A DNA stretch of 64,000 nt from Roridomyces roridus (lineage: Eukaryota; Basidiomycota; Agaricomycetes; Agaricales; Mycenaceae): the NCBI GenBank assembly GCA_029378245.1, contig JARKIF010000033.1, positions 526,078-590,077 on the forward strand, read 5' to 3'. Positions 1 through 11,336 of the stretch are shown piece by piece. The notes beneath the pieces were generated by a model, which was not told the DNA's origin, ran no database searches, and was given only the letters and a program-made list of their open reading frames with translations. A program made the translations under genes and the position numbers. Numbering within the stretch: the first letter of the stretch is position 1; every line of letters starts with the position of its first letter.

Positions 1-1032
1 TATTTGATTCGTATGGGCGGGACTCAAGCCCTGCAAGGACGGGCCACGGCCCGTCCGCACCTGCATTCCATCCGACTCGTCCTCACTTGACTTCGGCAGG
101 GTAGGTATCCTCGTTCGAATCGCGGCTGGGTCATAGTGGAACTGAAATGGGAGTTTTTTTTGTTCGCATTTTCCCCCACAACTATACCAAGCGCCCTTCA
201 GGACTCGCCAGAGGGTGCAGCCTTGAGGTCGTGACACGCGTGACGCGACGTCAGCCGAGATGCCGAACTGTCCTTATTCCGAAGACCCATCCGCAGCCCA
301 TTCCTCCTCTTAGAGAAACAAAAGGACGTTTGTGGAAAGAGCGCTGGCACGTCATGATGAGAGCACTATTGCTTCCGAGTCCGGTGAATCGATCTGTCTG
401 CGGCGCGCCAAGACCCCGCCATGAACTCCGAGTCTGATGCGCCACCCGATGCTGATTCTTCGTCCGTTCCTTGTTCATTCCCATGAGCGAGATTCACAAA
501 CCTCTGATAGCCTGGCCAGCATCTTCCCTGGTCCGTACCGTCTCTGCTGCTCAGCAATCCGAGTCAGCCCAGACTCCGTCATTGTTCCAGCTTCAGACAG
601 GTTCGAATTTCACCGTGCTGTCGGAGCTCATGGCTCCGCATCTACCACTATCGTCTCTCATAGTTATCTTTGACCAGGGCAGGGGGAAGGGCAGGGGCAA
701 CGAAGCCAACAGGCGGTGGCTCTCGGAGGTTGGCATCATGCGCGAACTTATTTCGCCTCGCATCTCACTGGGTGTTCACTCCGTGCCGCTGGGATGCCGT
801 CTCCGTGCCGTTGAGAAGCCGGGACCTACACCGTGAAACCGACCACGAACGCGCTAAATTGGGAGTCCGACATCGAACAGGCACCAGGGGACTCGGCAAG
901 TCCCGTGTTCCACGCTCTTGAATAATCGTACCAAGAGCATATAAAGCCTGGCCCTTGAACTCTTCAATCCAACAACCCGCCCAATAAACCTTGAGTAAAC
1001 CAACTCCCACCCTCCTCATCTCAAAGACTATA
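1..1032. other. upstream stretch without a convincing gene
   Basis: I see no supported gene here. Around 100-135 there is a T-arm-like string (TTCGAATCGCGG) resembling the tRNA-derived repeats found elsewhere in the window; a related string lies near 6540-6560. An open frame from 471 to 836 is moderately protein-like, but it has no splice signals or recognisable domain. The end of this stretch is the promoter of the gene starting at 1033. Confidence 0.5.
936..950 (+). promoter_or_regulatory. TATA box of the gene at 1033
   Basis: The string CATATAAAG lies about 90 bases before the ATG at 1033, a usual spacing for a TATA box with a short 5' leader in fungi. The leader between them is C-rich and has no upstream ATG in a competing strong context. 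Confidence 0.55.
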
Positions 1033-1838
1033 ATGGGATCTTACACCTCCACCCTCAACGACACCTCCTCCACCGTCTACATCACTTACGCACCCAACAA
1101 GGTCGGGCTTGAGATCCTCTACGACTTCATCAACGCGCTCGCGTCCGTCGACTGGTCCGAAGTCGGTGCTGAAGAGTCACTGGGCACCGTACCGAGTGAC
1201 GCCAGCAAACTCGCTGCCAGTGCGACCCACGAGGCTGCCAGTGCTACCCACACTACCAGTGCTGCCCACGCTGCAAGCGCGACGACGGCACCCGTCACCG
1301 TCGACTCGTTGTAAGTTGATCTCCTCTCTCAGACCGCGGTACTCCGCTTATATGTCCAAATAGCATAGCTAGCGTTGCCAAAAGTGCCCTCTCCCAAGGG
1401 TACCACGCCGTCCCAGCCGGCAACTCCTACGTCTCCGAGAAGCTCACTCTCAGCCTCGTTCACCAAGCCGACGTGATTATGGCACAGTCAATCACCGGCG
1501 TCGACAACATGGTGATCGTGTACAAGGGGAGCTTCACAGTTTGGTCTGGGTCCAAGGATGGGTAAGTTGTCTCTCTCTCTCAAATTACTCCCCGATATGG
1601 TGCTCATCGCTCTTTTAGTTCCACCAAACACTACAACCTCTCGAGCCAAGTTGGCTCCCTCCAGAAGCAGGTGTTCGAGATCATCAACGGCACCGTCGTG
1701 GCAGTTCCCACTCCCCTTCTTATTGCCGAGGAACATGTTGCCATCCAGAAACTTCAGGCGCAGGTGGCAGCTCGGATCAACGCTGCCGCTGCAAATGCAG
1801 AGATAGCTCATATTCAGGCGGCGATTGCGGCGCAGTAG
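1033..1838 (+). CDS. uncharacterised small protein, three exons
   Basis: Joining 1033-1310, 1364-1561 and 1619-1838 gives one open frame of 231 residues. Both introns are GT-AG, 53 and 57 nt long. A second acceptor at 1371-1372 would drop three codons and also stays in frame. The protein begins MGSYTSTLNDTSSTVYITYA, has an Ala/Thr/His-rich linker near residues 60-90 (repeats of the type AASATH), and ends in an alanine-rich, helix-forming tail of about 40 residues. There is no signal peptide, membrane segment or catalytic motif, and I do not recognise the family. The frame running cleanly through two introns and a TATA box at the expected distance argue that the gene is real. Its 3' flank, from about 1885, is the start of a duplicated segment seen again at 6345. 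Confidence 0.7.
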
Positions 1839-1884
1839 GAGATTTTGCCTGAGTTTGAACTTAGCAGTATTTCGGATTTGCAGA

Positions 1885-2995
1885 GCTGTAACTTGTCTCC
1901 AACTTGTCACTGGGAATTTTCATCTACTATTTATTCAAGTGTCGTCTATTCCAGAGATTTGAACATTGCTTCAAGTCGGAGAGGAGTCAACATGTGGGTC
2001 ACATGATCGTGAAGCTTCGAAGGCGATCAGTGATGCTTTGCCGAGCGGCGGTGTCAAGCCGAAACCTTTGATTTGGTGATTTGAACAAGATTTGAACGCT
2101 GGTTGTAGTCTCCGTTCAATGGTCATTGAACGCTGAGAATACCAAACTGCCTACCCAGAAATGGCTGTCAGAGCAACTTCAATAATAATACTGGGCATAT
2201 GGTCCCGCGCGGGATCGACGATCAAAGACACGGATGACGGAACGGCAAATGAGCGGATGCAAATATTCCTTCCGCCCCCTGTGTCAACTACGCACATAAA
2301 TTGCCCGCCATCCTCTCCCATCTTCATCTCAAACACCCTCCTCCAAACATGTCTTCCACTTCTGAACTCACAAGAATCCTCTCGGGCACCTCAGATGGCA
2401 TCGGCAGCATCTCCTCTACCCGGCGAGACTCCGTCGACTCCCTCCCACGAGAGACACGGCTTAGATCGGCCTGCGATTCAGTGAGTCAATCCTTCCTTCA
2501 AGCCACCAGCCTCGACCATGCTGACTAGCTTCGTAGTCCAAACGCACCAGCTATTTATTTGCCTTCCCGTACGACTACGAGTCGCGCTCAGAGGATAGCC
2601 ACCACTCCGCACCTCCCAAGTACACCCGCCGCCCATTTGTTCTGACAGAGGCCCAAGGTGTGTTTTCTCACCTCTCATTCCATTCTCCACTCACTCTCCT
2701 GACTAGAAATGAACCCGCCCACTCTCCCCAGCGTCTCGCCCATTACCGCCCTCCTCCGTGCAGCCAAACGCGTTCTACCCACCTCTCGGCGCGCCCGTAA
2801 GTTCCAGCCCCTCTCCCCACCCCCGTTAATCCCCAGTCTCTGTCCGTCGCTGACATCTCCGTGATGGTCGAATCCTCGTCGGGCACACGGCCGAAGGGAC
2901 CTGCCCCGACTGTGTCACGGAAACGGATGTCGATGAGAGGGCCGGTGGATCCGGCGGTGGCTGCTGGGTGGTAATGGGTCCGAGGGTGGCCGCCT
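1885..2995 (+). repeat. segmental duplication, copy 1
   Basis: This stretch matches 6345-7650 in order and direction. It holds the 3' flank string GGGAATTTTCATC, a block around GTCACATGATCGTGA, the promoter block with GCACATAAATTGCCCGCC, the small gene with its introns, and the 3' flank. Copy 2 is longer because it carries extra sequence before its promoter. Divergence is spread over introns and exons, so the event is not recent. Confidence 0.75.
2349..2864 (+). pseudogene. paralogue of the 6995 gene with a broken C-terminal frame
   Basis: Exons 2349-2480, 2537-2657 and 2707-2864 align with the three exons of the gene at 6995-7631, using the same intron positions and phases. The first 115 or so residues (start MSSTSELTRILSG) are nearly the same. 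After the shared segment ending TSRRAR, copy 1 is shorter than copy 2 by a length that is not a multiple of three. The frame then runs into TGA at 2862-2864 after 136 residues. The sequence beyond the stop still matches copy 2 down to the equivalent stop region near 2973, so the C-terminal third has been lost by an indel. A GTAAG...CAG pair spans the altered spot, but splicing it does not restore the frame. A truncated functional protein cannot be excluded. Confidence 0.6.
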
Positions 2996-5389
2996 ACTCT
3001 AGATCTATGTGATTAATTTATTTCGGATATCTGTACTACCAGTTGTGGATCTAGTTCTCTCTTCTTGGCAAAGGCCCCCGTGGCATGAAATAGAACTTGG
3101 CCTTCGCTTATGTAACTGAGTGCCGTTGCTCCTTGCACCGTCCGGGGAGATCCCAACGGCCTCGGAGCGCAGGGAGGCGGGCGCCTTGATGGAGCCTCCT
3201 CCTGGAACCCAGAAAGATTTTACGATTTTCTTGCAATGAGCGTAGCCCTGAGTCGAACAGACTAATCCACGTCGACCGAGTTGTTTGGGACAACAGCGGT
3301 CCCTAGTTGAGGCATGGTGAGATGTGTCAAGTGCAGCACACCTTTTGCGTCGTAGTTGTGTGCTGGACACCTGGTACCCATGAGGCCGGCGTTCGGAGCA
3401 TCCTGAATGGCATGGTCGACTGGGGGGGGGGGAGAATGACGGGAAGAAAAAAGGTCATCTGGCATCCCAGCCTTGGATGAAAGACACTGAGATCCGATCC
3501 CAGCCACTTTCAGGAAATTTGGCCAACGGTTGGGATAAGATGGGCCATTTGAGCGCTTGAGCACGAAGGAGACAAAAAGGTCTAAGGCGGCTACAAAGCG
3601 CAAGGCTCGGTCCCGAATCGAACGGGGTTTCCAAAAGAGGAGGTCACAGCGAAGGCGTTCTTCCGCACCGCGTGCTATCAAACGGGGAGTCCTCTCTTCT
3701 TATCTCAATGGAAAGTCGGCCGCTGATAACCAAAAAGATCTTGCAAAAGTCACGTACTTGTGTATCAATCCCTTGTCCGAGTAATTGTCCAGTGCGTCAA
3801 CTGTCTCTGAGACTGGTGATTGGCTGAACTGGCGTTCAAGGCACTTGACCGTAGTCGAGGACAGGACTAAAGTCTAACTGTTGTCGGAAAAAAACACTTT
3901 GTCTTGCAACGGCTTGATCTGGCTTTTGCCCTTTGGAGTACTTCCAAGGTCTTTGAAGTCTCAGCAGAGAGACTTTCAACCTGTCTCCAGCCACTGGAAG
4001 AGACAGTTAGGGTTCCAAGCGGTCCGAAGGTTTGCCTGCAGTTCCAAGCAGTTCCAAGCAGTTGCAGCTCAGGCAGATCAAACGCCGGATCAACTCAATC
4101 AACAGTTCAAGAGCACCATCATATTGATATAATCATTGAGAATGATCCGTCTTTGTCACACTGGATGATAAGCTCGTTTTCTGGCACTATGCTCCAACCG
4201 GTACCTCGAACAAGCTACAAAACTCAGGTCATGACCTATGAAGTTTTGGCATATGCATGTATACACATGACGTATTCACTTGTCAGCTTGGTGGAGTGAA
4301 TCGGCAAGTGAGAGAGAGAGTGACTCATCAAAGCCGATGTGCAATCAGTCATCTTGGTGTTCCGAACACCGTGTCTTCAGACGGCAAACTCCTATTTTTG
4401 ATCGCATTTGACACGGGTGCTTGAGATGGTTTGTAACGATCCTGCTGGTTTGAAAGCAGTTGCAAGATTCTGACCTGTGCGTAGCAAGCCACAGTTAGGA
4501 TTGGAACCTTGGAACGGCTTGGAACAGGTTGCCCGCCGGTCCAAGTCAAATCAGATTTTTCCGACAGTTGTTCCTGTCGAAGGGAACCTCCACTGGTCGT
4601 TTCTCGTGTCCAAGAAAAACCACGCTACGATGACAGTGACACGGAACGACCCCGATTCGAACGGGATGCCATCAAGGCAAACTGTGGCCCGCAGATGGAG
4701 GACGCACAGGAAGATGGCGCCAGTAGCGAGATACATACATATTGTATCCTCGTGGAGTGTGAAGCGATTTTCATGCCTTGTCGGAGAAAACGAAAAAAAA
4801 GGTTCCTTCCAGGACAGACCATGGCGTAGCCTGGACTCGAACAGAGTAATCGCCGTCGACCGTGTTGTGGAAGCTGCTAGTATCCATCCATCCTTGTAGG
4901 CAACTTGGTCAGTGGGGGTGAAAGGGAAGTTCAGCGCTCACTACGTATAAGCGGGAGTCCTCTATTAATTTCAAATGTAGCATTTCATGGCGCCGTAGTC
5001 GCTTATTTGCTGACTGGAATGGTCACCTACTGTGACAATGTAAATTTATACTATTCGAGATCCGTTCAGGCTTGACGTTGGCCACAGAAATCGAACGAGT
5101 GGGAAATAATGTGAGTTTGGGCGATCAGAGGTACGCAGACACGGATATGCGGGATATGAGACGGAGACGGCTGACGAACGGTTTCGGCAGGAATACGGAG
5201 GCTATGGCCGAGTTTGCCGAGAAACTCCAACCAACAGAGACGGGCTGGGATTTACAGAAATCAGACGACAGTGAGAGAATATTACCCTTTTCGCAGAGGC
5301 CGACGATGACCAGAGAAAAAGCGGTCGGGAACGGTTCAGACGGTGATCAGAGGGGGTTAGGCGTCAGACGGCGAGCACACAGTAGCACT

Positions 5390-5640
5390 CGATGAGCAGA
5401 GTAGGTTGTAACGATTTATTGAGAGGACAGATGCTTATACAAAAGTGGGCAAAAGTGAACTGACTACCGACTACAACTCGGGCCTTTATATACTAGTCCA
5501 AGGTCCGGATCAAGACGGACATATGGAAACTTCTTCACAAATGGGGAGCGGGCATGGTTTATCATCTTCTCTGTAATCCAGCAGAAATATTAGTAATTCT
5601 TCCCCGAGCTTCTTTCGTCCGTGGTTGTCCGGTTTGTACG
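5390..5640 (-). mobile_element. possible solo LTR fragment
   Basis: Read on the minus strand, this block has a TATA box (AGTATATAAAGG, near 5490-5500), then about 80 bases further a polyadenylation-type signal (CAATAAATCG, near 5415). That spacing is the promoter-R-polyA order of a retrotransposon LTR. I could not fix the two ends, a target duplication or a primer site, and no gag or pol sequence lies alongside. A host promoter is an alternative reading. Confidence 0.3.
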
Positions 5641-6055
5641 TGCCGAGCCAGAAATCCTACATATTTGCAACATTGAGTGCGCCGGCTGTTCTCGGCACAT
5701 TTTGGAGGCCTTCTGATGGTCTCAAAACATCACCCGAATGCAATCCATTCTGCTCCATGGATGCGTGATGGAGAAAATCAGCTGAAGTGTCGGAGTTCAA
5801 TTGATATGGCTGTGTGCCGAGATGCCGATCAGATCGGATCAATGTTCGGGACTTCGGCTGATCACGGCATGTTCGATTTGGACTCATTGGTGTGTTTATC
5901 CAGCAGTAGTGCAACTCATGATGGGATGCTGTTTATTGTAGACTTGTAAGCTACTTGAGAACGGGTTTTGCCGTGATTCTAGTGATTTCACATATGTGGC
6001 ATCACACTACGGAAGAATGAAAGAGCAAAAATAGGACCAGCCAGACACAGTCAGT

Positions 6056-6165
6056 ATGGCTTGGCCCGAATCGAACGGAACCTTTCTGCAATACTCAAGA
6101 GGAGCGAGACGAACATTTTGCAGACGTGCCTCCCAGGCGCTACCAAGCACTGGCTTAGTCTCTTT
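6056..6165 (-). repeat. tRNA-headed SINE copy (GCTTGG family)
   Basis: On the minus strand the head reads GCTTGGTAGCGCCTGGGAGG, which contains a pol III A-box-like string. It ends in GTTCCGTTCGATTCGGGCC, a B-box/T-arm, followed by CCAAGC, which pairs with the start as an acceptor stem. Further copies lie at 8138-8240, 8953-9065, 9295-9390 and 14777-14868. The region between A and B boxes varies in length, so these are tRNA-derived repeats and not functional tRNA genes. The TCTGCAAA string could derive from tRNA-Cys, but I am not sure of the isotype. Confidence 0.6.
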
Positions 6166-6344
6166 TACAGACCCTCGACGCTCCGCAAGCTACGCCAGCG
6201 CTGGCTACCTGGAGACGAAAATCAGTGATATGGATTGGAAATTCGAGAATTTGGGCGGCTGGATGTAAGTAAGTAGTGGGGACCTTGAAGTGGATCGGAT
6301 GCACCAGCTCAAGCCGGGTGCATGCCCACGAGAAAAGGTGTTGT

Positions 6345-7650
6345 GTAACTTGTCATTTGGGAATTTTCATCTTCTATCTATTTGAGTATTATCTATTCCA
6401 AGGAAAGAAATCACATTCCTTTCCGGGAGGAGTGAAGCGTTGACGAAGCGGTATATACTTCGAGTTCGCGGAATGCAGACGACCCAGAGCGGACGGCCGC
6501 ACTCGTGATTCATGATGTCTCTTCTCGTGCTTCAACAGGTACCCTCGTTCGACTCGAGGCTTGGTTCAATGGTGAATTCAGTTGCGACATATTGTGTTTT
6601 CAGTTCTGCTGGAAATGATGCCCACTGACACGTGAGTCACATGATCGTGAGGCCGATCAGCGATGTAAGTAGTTGCCGATCGGCTATATCAAGCCGAAAC
6701 CTGATATAGCCGAAACCTTGGATTTATTGATTTGAATGTTGGTTTAATTCGAAGCATTCGTTGAATGTTGGCAGTAACTGAGTAGGAAAGTGTCTACGAT
6801 AGTATGTACGTATGCCAAGGAATAGTCCCCAAATGTTGCAACAACCGCTTCGGCAAGATCGCCGATCAAAGACACGGAAGACGGAACGGGAAATGAACGG
6901 ATGCAAATATTCCTTCCGCCCCCTGTGTCAACTACGCACATAAATTGCCCGCCATCCTCTCCCTTCTTCATCTCAAACACCCTTCTCTCAAAACATGTCT
7001 TCCACTTCTGAACTCACAAGAATCCTCTCGGGCACCTCAGATGGCATCGGCAGCATCTCCTCGACCCGGCGAGACTCCGTTGACTCCCTCCCACGAGAGA
7101 CACGGCTTAGATCGGCCTGCGATTCAGTGAGTCAATCCTTCCTTCACACCGCCAGCCTCGACAATGCTGAATCGCTTCGTAGTCCAAACGCACCAGCTAT
7201 TTGTTTGCCTTCCCGTACGACTACGAATCACGCTCAGAGGATAGCGACCACTGCGCACCTCCCAAGTACACCCGCCGTCCAGTGGTTCTCACGGAGGCCC
7301 AAGGTGTGTTGTCTCACCTCTCCATTCCATTCTCCACTCACTCTCCTGACTAGAAATGAACCCGCCCACTCTCCCCAGGGTCTCGCCCATTACCGCCCTC
7401 CTCCGTGCAGCCAAACGCGTTCTACCTACCTCCCGACGCGCCCGCAACCGTGACGGTATTGCAGCCCCACTCCCAACTCCCGTCAACCCCAAGTCTCTGT
7501 CCGTCGCTGACATCTCTGTGATGGTCGAATCCTCGTCGGGCACGCTGCCGAGGGGACCTGCCCCGACTGTATCGCGGAAACGGATGTCGATGAGAGGGCC
7601 TGTAGATCCTGCGGTGGCTGCTGGGTGGTAGTGGGTATGAGGGGAGCATG
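6345..7650 (+). repeat. segmental duplication, copy 2
   Basis: This is the partner of 1885-2995. It carries the intact version of the small gene. The upstream part has an extra inserted block, including a repeated GATATAGCCGAAACC-type string near 6680-6720, that copy 1 lacks. Confidence 0.75.
6995..7631 (+). CDS. uncharacterised small basic protein, intact paralogue
   Basis: Exons 6995-7126, 7183-7303 and 7354-7631 join to 176 residues with GT-AG introns of 56 and 50 nt. The protein starts MSSTSELTRILSGTSDGIGS and has a Ser/Arg-rich first third with repeated RRDS and RETR motifs. A Tyr/Pro-rich middle follows (FPYDYE, PPKYTRR), then a basic stretch ending KRVLPTSRRARNRDG, and a tail with VADISVMVESSSGT. 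There is no signal peptide or membrane helix. I do not recognise the family. SRRDS-like strings could be phosphorylation sites, which is inference only. The promoter block with ACATAAATTG about 60 bases before the ATG is shared with the damaged copy at 2349. Confidence 0.68.
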
Positions 7651-10355
7651 TGCGATTCATTTGTTTGGGATGTGCTGCCAGTCGTGGATGTAGTTCTCTT
7701 TTTTATTAAAAACAGGTCGAAGGTAAGGGCAAACTACTTGACCCCGGGTCGAACGGAGGCAGGATGACCTTGCACTTGTGTTTCGTGAACACACTGAGGC
7801 GGTTCCCTTGTCGGGTCTTCCCTCGGTAAACCATCTGTGGTTTCAGTCTGAGACCAAAGACACCCATTTCAATTGTGCCACTCTCGAGGCCTGCAAGTAA
7901 GATTCCCAGCTCTGTTGAGAGACTGAACTTGCTTGGACCGAGCGTGGCCAAGATCTTAAACATCGCCATCGAAGTTGGTTACTAGGATGGAGAGGCGTGA
8001 ACGGGTGATGTGCCTTTTGACATCGTTTTGTGTACTGGACACCATGTGGCCCGTTCCAAGTATCCTGAATGGCATGGCCAGCTACGAGAGATTGAGGGAA
8101 CAAAAAAGTCATTCAACCTTCTGATACCTTCACGAGACATGGCTTGGCCCGAATCGAACGGAACCTTTCTGCGAGTCTGATGATAGACGAGGATTCCAAC
8201 GACTTTTCACAAGCGCCTGGCAGGCGCTACCCAGTTCTGCTGCTCTAAGCAAAGCAGAGACATGTCTGAGAAGTTGGCTGTACATACTACAGCGTGGAAA
8301 GAAAACCTTGACTACGAGGATTGGGTGAGGTGAAAATTATCAACCCAGGCCAGGGTATTCGCAAAAGGAAAAGGTTGCCCCAAGCCATGCGATGAAAGAG
8401 TTCGGGACCTCTCCGAGTTGTTGACGAATGCAGAGAATTTGGTCAATTTTCAAAGCAGTTGGCAATTTCGGGACAGCCTTGGGCATGGGTGCTTGCGGAT
8501 CGTGGACACGTCGAGGCGCCCCGTTACAATTTGCAAAGCATAGTCTTGGTCAATCATCTACGCTTTGCAAACACTTTGAACATCAAGGCAGAGTGTGACT
8601 GCCAACTGGAAAAAAGAACCGGTACCCGCTCCGGAATCGAACCGGATCCTCTCCGAATTTGTTTGATGAGTGCACCGTCAACGCAATTTTGGGACAGCCT
8701 TGAACGCTTGAGCGTCTGAGTGCTTGGCTCGTGATGGACAGTTTCGACAAAAATGACAACCTCGACCCTGGTTATGCGCTTAGGCCTGAATCCAGCAGCC
8801 CTCGCAGGCATATAAGCGTGGAGTTGGGAGCTCACTGCTTGTCGCACTTGCTGAAGCCGGTATCAATGTAGTTGACGTTGAGAGCATCTTGAGTGGCATG
8901 GTCCGTGACGGATGACTGCAAGGAAAAAGAGATGTGGACTCGCAGTCACCGGGACATGGGTTGCCTCGAATCGAGCGGAACCCTTCTGCAAGCTTGGAGG
9001 AGTTAACGTTGGTACGCGTGCCGGTGCAAACGCGCCTCCCGGGCACTATCCTAGTACCAAGCGCTGGAAATTATGTTGTCAGTCCTCGATTGGCAATGGA
9101 TGGACTCAGATTCGTCAGAACGGGAATAACCAGATCTCACCGCAAGACTTGATGTTTGGACGAAAGACGCGGACAGATCCCGGAGTATGACAAATCCCGA
9201 CCAAACGGGACCTCGCCTTCCGCAGAGACTTTGCTGAAGACAAAAAACACCGATCGTGGGAAAAAGAGAAACCCTGCCGACGTTCGTCGTTCGGAGTGGC
9301 CTAGCCCGAATCGAACGGAACCTCTCTGCAAGCTTGATTAGGAGTTGGACGACCCTGTGCAGACACGCCTCCCTGCCAAGCGTTGACCGCAGCGTCAGCG
9401 ATATGTATGCATAATCAGCGATGTGTATGCGTATCAATTCTTCTGGAATGTGCGAAATCAGAACCTTGAAGCGGAGGATCAGGGGAGTGCCAAATTACCG
9501 GCCCAAGCCGCGTGCAAAATGGCCTCAAATATTCTCAGCCCTCGATTGGACTCAAAAAACGCGGTGGGGATACACCATACTTATGGCAAATCCCGAGTCC
9601 AACGTGCACGTTCACAGAATTGTTGGACGAAAGGGACCAAGATCCGGTCCCAGCCAGCCTGGGGAACTTAGCCAACGGTTGGGATAGCATTGGCCTGTTG
9701 GGCGCTCGAGCACGAAGTTGAAGTAGACAAAAAGGACCAAAAAGGACCAACGGGCCAGGCCTAGAGTTCAGTCCCGAATCGAACGGGCTCCGCAAACGAG
9801 GACGACACAGCGAATATGGATATCATGATCCTAGAGTCTGGCTGGAGCAGTTTGTCGAGTCCCGGATGCCGATATGCCGATATGCCGCGCTCAGATCCGT
9901 GACGCGTTTGCTCCCGGGCCCCGGCGTCAGAGATCACCGAACTGGAAGTCACATGTCAACGGCTATCTTGCCCTCTGCTCTCATCATACCAGTCACCCAC
10001 TCCGCACCCGCAGAATTCCACTCCCCGAGTCCTTCGCATACGGCACTCCAGGTCCTTCCATTCTCATCAGAACCCGTCCTCACCGCAGTGCGGCTGGCCC
10101 TCTCACGCTCCCCGAATTACCGTATTGCACAGGCATTCAGAGTACGCCTCGGCCGGCGCCGGCGCGTCGGGATTTCTTTCAAGTTCAATCTTAGATACCC
10201 ATTTCTTCCAACACGAGTACATGTACTGTTTCATTTGCCTCAGCTGTACTAACTTGAAGCGTCTAGATTGTACTGTGCATAGATACGAATAGCGAAAGGC
10301 CAGCATTCTCCCCCGCGTCTCGAGTGCACTCAATGTGATGTGTCTCGGTCCCGGC
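7632..10355. repeat. repeat-rich stretch without a gene
   Basis: Three SINE copies of the GCTTGG family lie at 8138-8240, 8953-9065 and 9295-9390 (minus). A block at 9640-9810 matches 3485-3665. Between them are T-arm-like fragments such as GGAATCGAACCGGAT near 8632 and CCGACCAAACGGGACC near 9195. From 9950 to 10200 the sequence is richer in C and has overlapping open frames in three phases, but I could not join any of them into a supported gene. Confidence 0.5.
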
Positions 10356-10359
10356 ACTA

Positions 10360-11030
10360 TCACTGGATGAGTCGTCTCACTTCCTCTTCACCGACTTGTA
10401 ACTTGGCTTTGGCCTCGTCCGCACTGCCGCAAGCAACCAAAACGAAGGGCCGCCCACCGGGATCAGGATCTCTTCCCCTTCGACTCGCAGCAACGGCCGC
10501 AGCTGGATACGCATAAAGCCACTTAGTCGCCTCCATCGCCACCCTCTCCCCACTCTCGCCCGACGCATTCGGCGCTAAACTCTCTCCAGAGCCCCTTGGA
10601 GAAGGCCGTGGAATGTTTCGGGCCCAACGATATCTCGGGCTCTCCCGTCCTCCGTTGCCACCTACAAGACGATGGACAGTGGTATTGCAGCAGCGTGGCA
10701 CTGGACAGCAAAATGACAGCGAATACAGTACTTTTTTTTCCCTTGTCCGCACCGTGCAAGTAATCAAACAAACGGCAACTCGCTGCCATCGATTGCAGTC
10801 AATCGTCCTTCACCCTCGCCACCTTGTCTCCACCACCGCTACTAGACGTCATCCCCTCATGATGAACATAAACTCTGCCCAAAGCCCCTTGGAGAAGGTC
10901 CATGGGTGTGTCATGCCCAACAATCCGTCGGGTTCTCCCGTCCTCACCGTTCGACCAGGAGAATGGTAGCTCCTTATAGCGCAGCAGCCGCCTAGCTCTG
11001 GGTAGCGAAATGGCAGCATTAAAGTGCGTT
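10360..11030 (-). pseudogene. two decayed tandem copies of one minus-strand coding segment
   Basis: Two blocks in the same direction, about 10560-10740 and 10860-11030, are diverged copies. On the minus strand both translate to a shared core, RRIVG...LLQGALGRV in one and RDIVG...LLQGALERV in the other, preceded by a weakly similar segment. The copy at 10.6 kb is interrupted by a stop in the homologous frame, and neither has a clear start or splice structure. The downstream part of one frame (ending VGEEEVRRLIQ, 10360) stays open and protein-like. I do not recognise the family. Confidence 0.4.
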
Positions 11031-11273
11031 TCAACCCTTGATCCGAATTGAGAGTATCTGACCCTCTTCGCGTCCCCCTGTACAGACCCTGAGTGGCTGA
11101 GGCTAATATAGTATTGGTGGCTCATGATTTCGGGGGCTAACAGGTTCCAACTACGCTTGCTGCCTGGAACTAAGGCCAATTTGGACACAGCGGCTATCTC
11201 GGTTCTCTGGTTTTTATAGCCGTGCACGCATGCAGATCGGCTTCCCGGTGGCTACGTACGGGCGCTCCGTCCT

Positions 11274-11284
11274 TGTATAAAATA
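11274..11284 (+). promoter_or_regulatory. TATA box of the catalase gene
   Basis: TGTATAAAATA lies 53-63 bases before the catalase ATG at 11337. Confidence 0.6.
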
Positions 11285-11336
11285 TCACTGCTGGCGGACA
11301 TACGACGAACCACCCTACCCCTCCGTGCTTGCTCCC

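Larger units (their letters stand above)
2996..6344. repeat. mosaic of tRNA-like and other dispersed repeats
   Basis: There is no convincing gene. Several blocks recur elsewhere. 3235-3300 and 4810-4870 share a tRNA-T-arm-like core (CTCGAACAGAGTAAT) with 14520-14590. 3485-3665 matches 9640-9810, with TTGGCCAACGGTTGGGATA-like and CCCGAATCGAACGG strings. 4590-4740 matches 14295-14460 and 18185-18305 (GGAACGACCCCGATTC-like). The T-arm-like strings suggest tRNA-derived elements on the minus strand. An open frame at 5072-5395 lies next to an LTR-like module and has no recognisable domain. Confidence 0.55.

Noticed and set aside
5072..5395. 107-codon frame as a host gene
   Set aside because: Lies beside an LTR-like module, has no recognisable domain and no splice support.
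8138..9390. GCTTGG-type copies as tRNA-Cys genes
   Set aside because: The string TCTGCAAA suggests a GCA anticodon, but the loop is not bounded by a standard 5-bp stem and copies are divergent.
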